From: an uncultured Bacteroidota bacterium
GTDB lineage: Bacteria > Bacteroidota > Bacteroidia > Chitinophagales > Chitinophagaceae
Reading direction: 5' to 3'
DNA length: 57,375 nucleotides
Assembly (NCBI GenBank): GCA_937928385.1
Contig: CALEZD010000094.1
Location: 1-57,375, forward strand
This document shows, one piece after another, positions 1 through 6,952 of the stretch. Below the pieces are notes generated by a model. It was not told where the DNA came from. It was given only the letters and a program-made list of their open reading frames with translations, and made no database searches. A program made the position numbers and the translations under genes. Position 1 is the first letter of the stretch, and the number at the start of each line of letters is the position of its first letter.

Positions 1-2
1 AG

Positions 3-92
3 TTGGATATGACAGGCCAGCCTTCAGGTGTGTATTTTGTAGAATTACAGACAGAGGGCGTAAGGTTGATAAAAAAACTCTTAGTACAGTAA
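3..92 (+). CDS. C-terminal end of a T9SS-secreted protein (partial)
   Basis: The window opens inside a reading frame whose last 29 residues run from LDMTGQPSGVYFVEL to KKLLVQ and then stop at 90-92. The pattern 'D(M/L)..GxYFVxL...G...KKLLVQ' is the typical last strand of a Bacteroidota type A T9SS sorting domain, which directs export across the outer membrane and is then cleaved. The rest of the protein lies outside the window, so its function cannot be told. An intrinsic terminator follows 21 bases later. Confidence 0.7.
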   Translation: MDMTGQPSGVYFVELQTEGVRLIKKLLVQ

Positions 93-113
93 TATCAGGA
101 ACTTTATACAATT

Positions 114-143
114 AAGCCGCTTCATTTTGAAGCGGCTTTTTTT
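114..143 (+). terminator. Intrinsic terminator
   Basis: A 10-bp perfect stem AAGCCGCTTC / GAAGCGGCTT with a 5-base loop is followed by a run of T. It closes the T9SS protein that ends at 92 and may also stop transcripts of the converging cca gene. Confidence 0.85.
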
Positions 144-160
144 GTGTTAATGTGGTCTTC

Positions 161-1579
161 TTATGTTTTAGGATGCAGGCCCATATTAGCAGCCATTTTC
201 AACATGTATTGATAAGCAGCATCTCTTGTATTGGGAATAATATTATCAAGTATAGCCTCGCGGATAGCTGTTTTTAAAGCTCCTACTTCGCGAGATGGTT
301 GCAGCCCGAACAGCTCCATGATTTCAGCGCCGTCAATAGGAGGCTGCCAGTTGCGAATACGATCTGATTCCTCTACCTCTTTCAGCCTTTGGCGAACCGC
401 TTCAAAATTTTCCAAATAGCGTTTTACCTTCTGTTTGTTTTTAGAGGTGATATCGCTTTCGCAGAGTATCATCAGGTCTTCCAGGTCTTCACCTGCGTCA
501 AACAGCAGCCTGCGCATGGCCGAATCGGTGATATCTTCTTTGGTAAGGCTGATAGGTCGCAGGTGCAGCGCTACCAGTTTGGCCACATATTTCATCTTTT
601 CATTTTGTGGCAGTTTAAACTGGCGGAATATTTTATAAGTCATTCGTTCGCCCACAGCGTCATGCCCGTGAAAAGTCCATCCATGGCCTTTTTCAAAACG
701 CTTTGTAGCGGGTTTGCCTATATCGTGCAGCAATGCTGCCCAGCGCAGCCACAGGTCGTTGCTGCGGGTAGCGGCATTATCCAATACCTGCAGGGTATGA
801 TAGAAATTGTCTTTATGCCCCTTACCGTCAATATACTCAGCACCCACCAACGCTACCAGTTGTGGAAAGAATACTTCCAGCAGCCCGCTGCGGTATAACA
901 GGTCAAATCCTATAGAGGGTTTGGGAGTGAGCATGATTTTGTTCAATTCGTCTGTTATACGTTCGTACGAAATGATTTTTATGCGCTCTTTATTGCGCCC
1001 GATAGCTTCAAAAGCTTCGGGGTGTATAGTGAAGTTGAGCTGAGTGGCGAAGCGGATACAACGCATCATGCGCAGGGGGTCGTCGCTGAAGGTGATGTCA
1101 GGGTCAAGGGGGGTGCGGATTAATTTGTTTGCCATATCCTCCCGTCCGTTGAAGGGATCTATCAGCTTACCAAAGTCATCTCTGTTCAGGCTGATGGCCA
1201 TGGCATTGATGGTGAAATCACGGCGTTTCTGGTCGTCATCCAGCGTGCCTTCTTCTACTATAGGTTTGCGCGAATCGCGGTTGTATGATTCTTTGCGTGC
1301 ACCTACAAATTCTATATCAAATTCACGGTAGCGAAACTGGGCAGTGCCGAAGTTCTTAAAGAAGTTCACTTTTATTTTCCCCGGCAGCGATTGTGCAACT
1401 GCGTGTGCCATGTCAATGCCACTGCCCAGGCACACGAAATCTATATCTTTTGTAGGGCGCTGCAACAGTTTATCCCTTACAAATCCACCAACTATATAGC
1501 AGGCGGTGTCCGTTTTAGCGGCTACCTCGGCTATGCCTGTAAATAATTGCTGTTCTTCTGCCGTGCAGGAAATTTCCAT
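161..1579 (-). CDS. cca: CCA tRNA nucleotidyltransferase with HD domain
   Basis: This 472-residue protein belongs to the class II nucleotidyltransferase family that adds or repairs the 3' CCA end of tRNAs in the cytoplasm. The head domain shows GGFVRD (residues 31-36), the metal-binding DIDF (45-48) and RRDFTINAM (119-127). The segment RTPLDP..TFSDDPLRMMR is the usual neck-domain entry. An HD phosphohydrolase-like domain follows, with LLHDIGKP (283-290). The length fits bacterial cca/pcnB-like proteins of Bacteroidota; a pure poly(A) polymerase role is less likely but cannot be excluded by eye. A TAnnTTTG box ends 4 bases before the ATG, so the mRNA may be leaderless. Confidence 0.93.
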   Translation of the reverse strand: MEISCTAEEQQLFTGIAEVAAKTDTACYIVGGFVRDKLLQRPTKDIDFVCLGSGIDMAHAVAQSLPGKIKVNFFKNFGTAQFRYREFDIEFVGARKESYNRDSRKPIVEEGTLDDDQKRRDFTINAMAISLNRDDFGKLIDPFNGREDMANKLIRTPLDPDITFSDDPLRMMRCIRFATQLNFTIHPEAFEAIGRNKERIKIISYERITDELNKIMLTPKPSIGFDLLYRSGLLEVFFPQLVALVGAEYIDGKGHKDNFYHTLQVLDNAATRSNDLWLRWAALLHDIGKPATKRFEKGHGWTFHGHDAVGERMTYKIFRQFKLPQNEKMKYVAKLVALHLRPISLTKEDITDSAMRRLLFDAGEDLEDLMILCESDITSKNKQKVKRYLENFEAVRQRLKEVEESDRIRNWQPPIDGAEIMELFGLQPSREVGALKTAIREAILDNIIPNTRDAAYQYMLKMAANMGLHPKT

Positions 1580-1583
1580 AGTA

Positions 1584-1591
1584 CAAAACTA
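1584..1591 (-). promoter_or_regulatory. Bacteroidota -7 promoter box for cca
   Basis: On the minus strand TAGTTTTG matches the consensus TAnnTTTG exactly. It lies 4 bases from the start codon of cca, which places transcription start at or next to the ATG. No convincing -33 TTTG was found. Confidence 0.5.
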
Positions 1592-1607
1592 ATCCTCTTT
1601 ATGAAAA

Positions 1608-2180
1608 TCACCCCCTGATAATATGCAGGCTGCCGTCATCGTTTATTTTTACAATGCGCGATGGCTGTGCCGGGGTTCTGTCGTCTTGCCTGTATTGTAC
1701 CGTATAGTTAGCAGCATTTTTAATTTCATCACTTACCTGAGCGTAAAAAAGTGCGGATGGGGTACCACTTATATTGGCGGATGTGGATACTATCGGTTTC
1801 CCTAATCGTTTGATGAGGGCCTTGCAAAAAGCATCATTTGTGACACGAATGCCTATACTGCCGTCTTCATGCACTACATTATCAGGAAAACCCAGGGCGT
1901 TATCATATACCACAGTAGTTGGCCTGTCAAAAGAATTAACAATATCTATAATGTCTGGGTGAGGGGCAGCTACATATTGTAAAATATCTTTAGCGTCTGC
2001 CAATAATACTATCAGGCTTTTGTTATCCTGGCGCTGTTTGATGGAAAAAACCTTTTCTACAGCCTCATTATTCAATGCATCACAACCCAGGCCCCAGATG
2101 GTATCCGTGGGGTATAATATCACGCCACCCTGCTCCAGGACGTGCGTACAGCGTTTAATATCATCTTCAAAAACAACCAT
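1608..2180 (-). CDS. L-threonylcarbamoyladenylate synthase (Sua5/YrdC/TsaC family)
   Basis: The 190-residue protein is a single YrdC/Sua5 domain. It makes threonylcarbamoyl-AMP from threonine, bicarbonate and ATP, the first step of the t6A37 modification of ANN-decoding tRNAs. Visible signatures are the N-terminal GGVILYPTDTIWGLGCDA, the KSLIVLLA strand, and STSANISGTPS near residues 132-142, which forms part of the nucleotide pocket. It lacks the extra C-terminal Sua5 domain, so it is TsaC-like in length. It lies 28 bases upstream of cca on the same strand, and the pair can be read as one tRNA-maturation unit. Confidence 0.92.
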   Translation of the reverse strand: MVVFEDDIKRCTHVLEQGGVILYPTDTIWGLGCDALNNEAVEKVFSIKQRQDNKSLIVLLADAKDILQYVAAPHPDIIDIVNSFDRPTTVVYDNALGFPDNVVHEDGSIGIRVTNDAFCKALIKRLGKPIVSTSANISGTPSALFYAQVSDEIKNAANYTVQYRQDDRTPAQPSRIVKINDDGSLHIIRG

Positions 2181-2297
2181 ATTTTAACGTTAATTTCCTG
2201 CAATAATGGTAAATTGCATACTCATCTGCAAAAAAAACGGATGATTTTCTAACAGCGGATTAACAAACTTATAAGGGTTATTTGCTGTCTTAGGTAT

Positions 2298-2305
2298 TAT
2301 ATTTG
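2298..2305 (+). promoter_or_regulatory. Bacteroidota -7 promoter box
   Basis: TATATTTG matches TAnnTTTG and lies 28 bases before the start of the first DUF1573 gene. A TTTG at 2281-2284 is present but its spacer of 13 is shorter than the usual 19-20. Confidence 0.5.
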
Positions 2306-2333
2306 TAATCATTATCAATAAAAGCGTACAAAG

Positions 2334-2882
2334 ATGAAAAAAGTATTACTATTACTTGGTGCCATAGTGCTGTCAACAGGATTTGTTTATGCACAGGGCC
2401 ATAGCGACCATGATGGACACAACCATGGTAAGGGTATTGCATCACCTACCATATCAGCAACAAGCCAGTCTGCACAGACTGTTGCACAGCCAACAGGTGA
2501 AAACAAAACACAAAGTACGACCTTAACGGTTGATAACCTGGTGTTTGACAACGAAGTACATGATTTTGGTACTTTACCCGAAGGCCCGAATGCGGATTAT
2601 GAATTTAAATTTAAAAACACGGGCAAAGAGCCCATTAATCTGCAAACAGTAAACGCCTCATGCGGTTGCACTACCCCCTCATGGTCTAAAGAGCCTGTAT
2701 TACCCGGCAAAACCGGCAGTATCAAGGCTAGCTACGCTACACAAGGCCGTCCCGGTGGTTTTACCAAGTCTATCACTGTAGTATCTAATGCAGGTACAAA
2801 AGTGCTGACCATTAAAGGAACTGTAGAACCTGCTCCAAGTGGCTCGGCACCCACATCCAACAAATCAATGATACAGAAATAA
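2334..2882 (+). CDS. Secreted DUF1573 protein with His-rich N-terminus
   Basis: A 182-residue exported protein. Residues 1-20 are a signal peptide ending VYAQ. A short His/Asp-rich stretch follows (GHSDHDGHNHGKG, about 22-34), then a low-complexity Ser/Thr/Gln linker, then a DUF1573 immunoglobulin-like domain (about 68-165) with HDFGTLPEG and the family signature CGCTTP (110-115). DUF1573 proteins are common in Bacteroidota envelopes and have no settled function. The His-rich segment suggests metal binding, which is inference. A paralogue follows 27 bases downstream, so the two are probably co-transcribed. Confidence 0.88.
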   Translation: MKKVLLLLGAIVLSTGFVYAQGHSDHDGHNHGKGIASPTISATSQSAQTVAQPTGENKTQSTTLTVDNLVFDNEVHDFGTLPEGPNADYEFKFKNTGKEPINLQTVNASCGCTTPSWSKEPVLPGKTGSIKASYATQGRPGGFTKSITVVSNAGTKVLTIKGTVEPAPSGSAPTSNKSMIQK

Positions 2883-2909
2883 GGATTAAAGAGAAACAGG
2901 AAAAAAGAT

Positions 2910-3326
2910 ATGAAACAGTTATTTATTGCATTATTCGTATTGGCTATTGGCGTAAACAGTGTGTATGCGCAAAACAAAAACGCACCAGCGTTTAAATTTG
3001 AACAAGGCACTATGCACGACTTCGGTACAATACCCGAAGGACCCGAAGTGACCCATTATTTTGATTTTGTAAATACTGGTAAAGAACCGCTGATTATTCA
3101 GAATGTGAGTGCATCTTGCGGTTGTACTACGCCTGATTGGCCAAAACAGCCTATTCTGCCCGGTAAGAAAGGCCAGATTAAGGTTGTATATTCAACAGAG
3201 CGCCGTGTAGGTCCGTTTACAAAAGATATCTATATCCAGTCAAACGCTGTAAACCCTGATGGTAAAGAGCGCTTTGAACTACAGATAAAAGGTACTGTGA
3301 AAGAAAAGGACGCTGTTAAGAGCTAA
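2910..3326 (+). CDS. Secreted DUF1573 protein
   Basis: A 138-residue paralogue of the preceding gene. It has a signal peptide ending VYAQ, then almost at once the DUF1573 domain with HDFGTIPEGPE and SASCGCTTPDWP. It lacks the His-rich insert and Ser/Thr linker of its neighbour, which accounts for the length difference. The shared phrases (FGT.PEGP, NTGKEP, CGCTTP, LPGK.G.I) indicate a tandem duplication. Function is not known. An intrinsic terminator closes the pair. Confidence 0.88.
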   Translation: MKQLFIALFVLAIGVNSVYAQNKNAPAFKFEQGTMHDFGTIPEGPEVTHYFDFVNTGKEPLIIQNVSASCGCTTPDWPKQPILPGKKGQIKVVYSTERRVGPFTKDIYIQSNAVNPDGKERFELQIKGTVKEKDAVKS

Positions 3327-3348
3327 GCACAAAAGAAATAATACTATA

Positions 3349-3373
3349 ACCCGGCTTTTTGCCGGGTTTTTTT
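3349..3373 (+). terminator. Intrinsic terminator
   Basis: AACCCGGC and GCCGGGTT form a GC-rich stem around a short T loop, followed by TTTTTTT. It lies 23 bases after the second DUF1573 gene. Confidence 0.88.
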
Positions 3374-3406
3374 ATGCTTATTCATGAATGGTAGCTTAGG
3401 TTTATA

Positions 3407-3414
3407 TAATTTTG
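3407..3414 (+). promoter_or_regulatory. Bacteroidota -7 promoter box for the aminotransferase
   Basis: TAATTTTG matches TAnnTTTG and ends 5 bases before the ATG at 3420. Transcription would begin at or within a base or two of that ATG, which supports choosing 3420 over the upstream in-frame ATG at 3384 and suggests a leaderless mRNA. Confidence 0.5.
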
Positions 3415-3419
3415 CGCCC

Positions 3420-4613
3420 ATGCCGGTAATATCACATCGCGGTTCATCAATGCCGCCGTCCCCCATAAGGAAATTGGTACCTTATGCAGAAGCAGCCAAA
3501 AAGCGCGGTACCAAAGTGTACCACCTCAACATTGGCCAGCCAGATATTGAAACGCCACAGGCAATACTCGATGCAGTGCGCCATACTGATATGAAGGTGC
3601 TGGAGTACAGTCATAGTGCAGGCTTTGAGAGTTACAGGAAGAAGCTGGTAGGGTATTATGCCGGGCACAATGTGGACGTAAACCACAACCAGATAATAGT
3701 AACAACAGGTGGCTCCGAAGCCATTCTCTTTGCCATTATGAGTTGCCTGGACCCCGGCGATGAAATTATCATTCCGGAGCCGTTTTATGCCAACTACAAT
3801 GGTTTTGCTACTAGTGCGGGTGTGAATATTATACCTATTTCATCTTCTATAGATGATGATTTTGCACTGCCACCAATTTCAGCCTTTGAGCATGCGGTAA
3901 CTACGCGTACCAAGGCCATCATGATTTGTAACCCCAACAATCCCACAGGGTACTTATATAGTGAGGAAGAATTGAATATTCTGCGGGATATATGTCTGAA
4001 ACATAACCTGTTCCTCTTCAGCGATGAAGCCTACAGGGAGTTTTGTTACGATGGCCGTAAACATATTTCAGCCCTCACCCTTGAAGGTATGGAACAGCAC
4101 GCTATACTGCTGGATACAATATCAAAGAGATACAGTGCCTGCGGTGGGCGTATTGGTGCATTCGTTACAAAAAACCAACAGGTATTGGATGCGGCTATGA
4201 AATTTGCCCAGGCGCGGTTAAGTCCGCCTTCGTTTGCACAAATATTGGGCGAGGCGGCCATTGATTTGCCGGCTGACTACTTTGACGAAGTACATGCTGA
4301 ATATAATGCCCGCCGCGACCTGCTGGTAAGCAGGCTGAAAGCAATACCTGGGGTAAAATGCCCCATGCCGGGTGGTGCATTTTATGCTATGGCTGAGTTA
4401 CCAGTTGACGATAGTGAAAAATTTTGTCAGTGGTTGCTGGAAGATTTTTCTTACAATGGTGCAACCTTGATGATGGCTCCGGCTGCCGGGTTTTATTATA
4501 CACTGGGGCAGGGCAACAGGGAAGTAAGACTGGCTTATGTGCTGAACAAGGACGACATCAACCATGCTATGGATTGCCTGGAAGAAGCCCTGAAAGTGTA
4601 CAACAAAAAATAA
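3420..4613 (+). CDS. Class I/II PLP-dependent aminotransferase
   Basis: A 397-residue fold-type I aminotransferase of the aspartate/aromatic aminotransferase group (AspC-like). Visible motifs are NIGQPD (37-42), TTGGSEA (95-101), NPNNPTG (171-177), SDEAY (201-205) and the lysine that binds pyridoxal phosphate in TISKRYSACGGR (K236). It transfers amino groups between an amino acid and 2-oxoglutarate; the substrate cannot be fixed from sequence. An ATG 36 bases upstream is in frame, but the encoded extension lies over the promoter box and is not expected in this family. It converges on adenine deaminase with a 1-base gap. Confidence 0.9.
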   Translation: MPVISHRGSSMPPSPIRKLVPYAEAAKKRGTKVYHLNIGQPDIETPQAILDAVRHTDMKVLEYSHSAGFESYRKKLVGYYAGHNVDVNHNQIIVTTGGSEAILFAIMSCLDPGDEIIIPEPFYANYNGFATSAGVNIIPISSSIDDDFALPPISAFEHAVTTRTKAIMICNPNNPTGYLYSEEELNILRDICLKHNLFLFSDEAYREFCYDGRKHISALTLEGMEQHAILLDTISKRYSACGGRIGAFVTKNQQVLDAAMKFAQARLSPPSFAQILGEAAIDLPADYFDEVHAEYNARRDLLVSRLKAIPGVKCPMPGGAFYAMAELPVDDSEKFCQWLLEDFSYNGATLMMAPAAGFYYTLGQGNREVRLAYVLNKDDINHAMDCLEEALKVYNKK

Positions 4614-4614
4614 G

Positions 4615-6252
4615 CTATACTTCTACCGGGGTAAATTCAAACTTAGCCCCGTTGAACAGGCCTTTGTCGCTCAGTTTCAGCGCTGGTATCACCAGCAGTG
4701 CCATAAACGATAATGTCATGAAAGGTGCACGTAGTTGAGAACCAAGGGCCTTTGCCTGCTTGTCTATAGCAGCATAGCGCTCCGCCACAGTATACCCGTC
4801 TGTATCAGCCATCAATCCCGCTATGGGCAGGGGTAATACATAAGGAGTATTGTTTTCTACTGCTACTATACCACCTTTGCAATCTACTAATGCATTTACA
4901 GCCAGGCATAGTGATTCATCATCGGCACCAACTGCGATAATATTGTGGCAATCATGTCCCACAGTTGACGCTAACGCACCTGATTTAATGCCGATGTTTT
5001 TAATAAACGCAACAGAAACAACTGCGTTGTTGTCATACCGGTTGACAACAGCCATCTTCAGGACGTCATTTTCTATATCACTTACTAAGTAGCCATCTGC
5101 GGTTTTGCCTTGTGCTATTATTTCATTGGTAACTAATTGCCCGTCCAGTGCTTCAATCACACGTATCTGCGGATTTTCTTTAATAGCCTTCACTGCAAAT
5201 TCACCTACCTGTTTATGAGTAATATTGAAGTTGTTGATGGGCAATATATCTACAGCTTCAAGCAGCGAATTGCCATTTTCTGCCACAAGCTGGCCGTTGA
5301 TGTATGTTTTCAGGATGTTGAATGACTCTATACTGTCTACTACAATGAAATCCGCAGTATCGCCTGTTTGCAACAGACCGACGGGTATATTATAATGCTG
5401 TACGGGATTGTAGCTGGCAGCCCTGAGTACGTCAAATAAATCATATCCTTTTGCCAGAGCCCTTTTTACCAGGGCGTTGATATGGTTCACTACCAACTCG
5501 TCAGGGTGTTTATCGTCACTGCAAAACATCAGCTTATCAGCAACTGTGGCAAATAATGGCACAAGTTCTTTAAAATTCCGTGCAGCGCTGCCTTCGCGTA
5601 TGATGATCTTCATGCCTGCAGCCAGCTTGTCTCTTGCCTCCTCTATTGTAAAACACTCGTGGTCGGTAGTCATACCGGCTGCGGCATATTTTTTTGCATC
5701 TTCACCCCTCAGTCCGGGTGCATGACCGTCAATGGGTTTACCCGCTTTTTTAGCTGCAGCTATCTTGGCCAGTACTTCCTTATCCTCAAACAATACACCA
5801 GGGAAGTTCATCATTTCCGCCAGGTACCAGATATCAGGATTTGCCAGTAGTTGTTCGGTAGCAGCTGCATCTATATGGGCACCTGCTGTTTCAAAAAAAG
5901 TAGCCGGCACACAGGATGGTGCACCGAAAAAGAATTTGAATGGGGAACGCTTACTGTCGTCTATCATATACTGTACACCCTCAGGCCCGCACACATTGGC
6001 TATCTCGTGAGGGTCCGATACGGTGGCTACCGTGCCATGCACTACGGCAAGCCTGGCAAAAGCGGTAGGCACCAGCATACTGCTTTCTATATGCACATGG
6101 GCATCAACAAAGCCCGGCATAATCAAATGGGAAGGTGCATGTTCGATTTCTTCTATGGAAACAATCTTCCCATCTTGAATAGAAACGGAAGCCGGGTATA
6201 TACGTCGTTGGATGAGGTCAACTAATTGCCCTTGTATAGTGAAGCTATGCAT
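4615..6252 (-). CDS. ade: Adenine deaminase
   Basis: A 545-residue amidohydrolase that converts adenine to hypoxanthine and ammonia in purine salvage. The family signature GFVDAHVHIESSMLVP (about 47-62) carries the metal-binding HxH, and DGHAPGLRG, TTDHECFT and CSDDKHPDELV supply further metal and substrate residues. The C-terminal half has the glycine-rich IIAVGADDESL and GGIVAV segments typical of bacterial Ade rather than of the short adenosine deaminase-like enzymes. The length is normal. It stands alone on its strand, and no purine-responsive leader was seen upstream. Confidence 0.94.
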   Translation of the reverse strand: MHSFTIQGQLVDLIQRRIYPASVSIQDGKIVSIEEIEHAPSHLIMPGFVDAHVHIESSMLVPTAFARLAVVHGTVATVSDPHEIANVCGPEGVQYMIDDSKRSPFKFFFGAPSCVPATFFETAGAHIDAAATEQLLANPDIWYLAEMMNFPGVLFEDKEVLAKIAAAKKAGKPIDGHAPGLRGEDAKKYAAAGMTTDHECFTIEEARDKLAAGMKIIIREGSAARNFKELVPLFATVADKLMFCSDDKHPDELVVNHINALVKRALAKGYDLFDVLRAASYNPVQHYNIPVGLLQTGDTADFIVVDSIESFNILKTYINGQLVAENGNSLLEAVDILPINNFNITHKQVGEFAVKAIKENPQIRVIEALDGQLVTNEIIAQGKTADGYLVSDIENDVLKMAVVNRYDNNAVVSVAFIKNIGIKSGALASTVGHDCHNIIAVGADDESLCLAVNALVDCKGGIVAVENNTPYVLPLPIAGLMADTDGYTVAERYAAIDKQAKALGSQLRAPFMTLSFMALLVIPALKLSDKGLFNGAKFEFTPVEV

Positions 6253-6272
6253 GTACCAAATTTAACCAAACC

Positions 6273-6311
6273 ATTGTAAATAAAACAGCCCGCACATGAT
6301 GTGCAGGCTGT
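6273..6311 (-). terminator. Intrinsic terminator (minus strand)
   Basis: ACAGCCCGCAC and GTGCAGGCTGT pair around a 5-base loop with one G-T-type mismatch. On the minus strand it is followed by TTTTATTTAC. It closes the YHS lipoprotein gene that ends at 6331. Confidence 0.75.
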
Positions 6312-6330
6312 ATATGTCATATTGAAGAAA

Positions 6331-6618
6331 TTATTTTTTGGCGTACTTCGCAGGGTTAGCATCATAAGCTTCCTTGCAGGTACTGCTGCAAAACCAAACG
6401 GTGTCAGTACCGCTTACTGAATATTCAGTCCAGGTATCATCCTTTGCCATTTCGCATACAGGGTCCATCTTTGTATTTGGGTCAGCTACTTCAGTCGCTT
6501 CAGTCGTTGCTGTTGCATCAGTTGTAGTTTCTTCTGTATTTGCAGATTCTGCATTGTTTTCGCTACCGCACGATGCCATAAATGCGACTGCGGCCATAGC
6601 TATTATATATTTCTTCAT
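6331..6618 (-). CDS. Small lipoprotein with YHS-type metal-binding domain
   Basis: A 95-residue protein with a lipoprotein signal (AAVAFMASCGSE, lipid attachment at the cysteine), a Thr/Glu/Ala linker, and a C-terminal YHS-like module: MDPVCEM followed by YSVSGTDTVWFCSSTCKEAYDANPAKY. YHS domains occur in metal-handling proteins such as copper ATPases and are thought to bind metal through their cysteines. A role as a membrane-anchored metal sensor or carrier is inference. The gene lies 21 bases after a small membrane protein gene and shares its terminator. Confidence 0.85.
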   Translation of the reverse strand: MKKYIIAMAAVAFMASCGSENNAESANTEETTTDATATTEATEVADPNTKMDPVCEMAKDDTWTEYSVSGTDTVWFCSSTCKEAYDANPAKYAKK

Positions 6619-6639
6619 AATTCTTAGTTTGCTGTAAAG

Positions 6640-6876
6640 CTACTTCTTTTTATTTTTCTGCGCAGTGCGCACGGGTATGGCAGTTATTTTCTTTGTCAGT
6701 ACCAGCATATCGAAAATAAGATAAGATGCCCCTGCGGATATTATGGTAAGTAACATTACCCAGAAGTTGCTGTCTGAGCCGAAATCTGCATACGCTTTAA
6801 CTAATATCACTATAGACATTGCTGCCGCCAGGCCTATACCCAGGTATTTTTGTTGGTTGTTCATTTGTTTTGCCAT
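6640..6876 (-). CDS. Small membrane protein of unknown function
   Basis: A 78-residue protein with two predicted transmembrane helices (about 12-29 and 37-60) and a basic tail rich in lysine. No family was recognised. It is the first gene of a probable two-gene unit with the YHS lipoprotein. The amino-acid make-up and helix pattern are credible for a real gene, but nothing in the sequence points to a job. Confidence 0.7.
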   Translation of the reverse strand: MAKQMNNQQKYLGIGLAAAMSIVILVKAYADFGSDSNFWVMLLTIISAGASYLIFDMLVLTKKITAIPVRTAQKNKKK

Positions 6877-6905
6877 GTAGTAAAGTTAAGGAATGTATCA
6901 ATACA

Positions 6906-6941
6906 AAGCGGCGGCCATTGGCCGCCGCTTCATTGTTTTTT
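6906..6941. terminator. Strong GC hairpin, probable terminator
   Basis: AAGCGGCGGCC and GGCCGCCGCTT form an 11-bp perfect stem with a 3-base loop. The T run lies on the plus-strand side (about 6935-6941), while on the minus strand only TTTGTATT follows. Position fits termination of the minus-strand gene ending at 6953. Confidence 0.65.
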
Positions 6942-6952
6942 AACAAAACAGG

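Noticed and set aside
389..898. 169-codon frame antisense to cca
   Set aside because: It is the shadow of the real gene, whose motifs are clear on the other strand; the same applies to long antisense frames over carB, recQ, the GH3 gene and the RND exporter.
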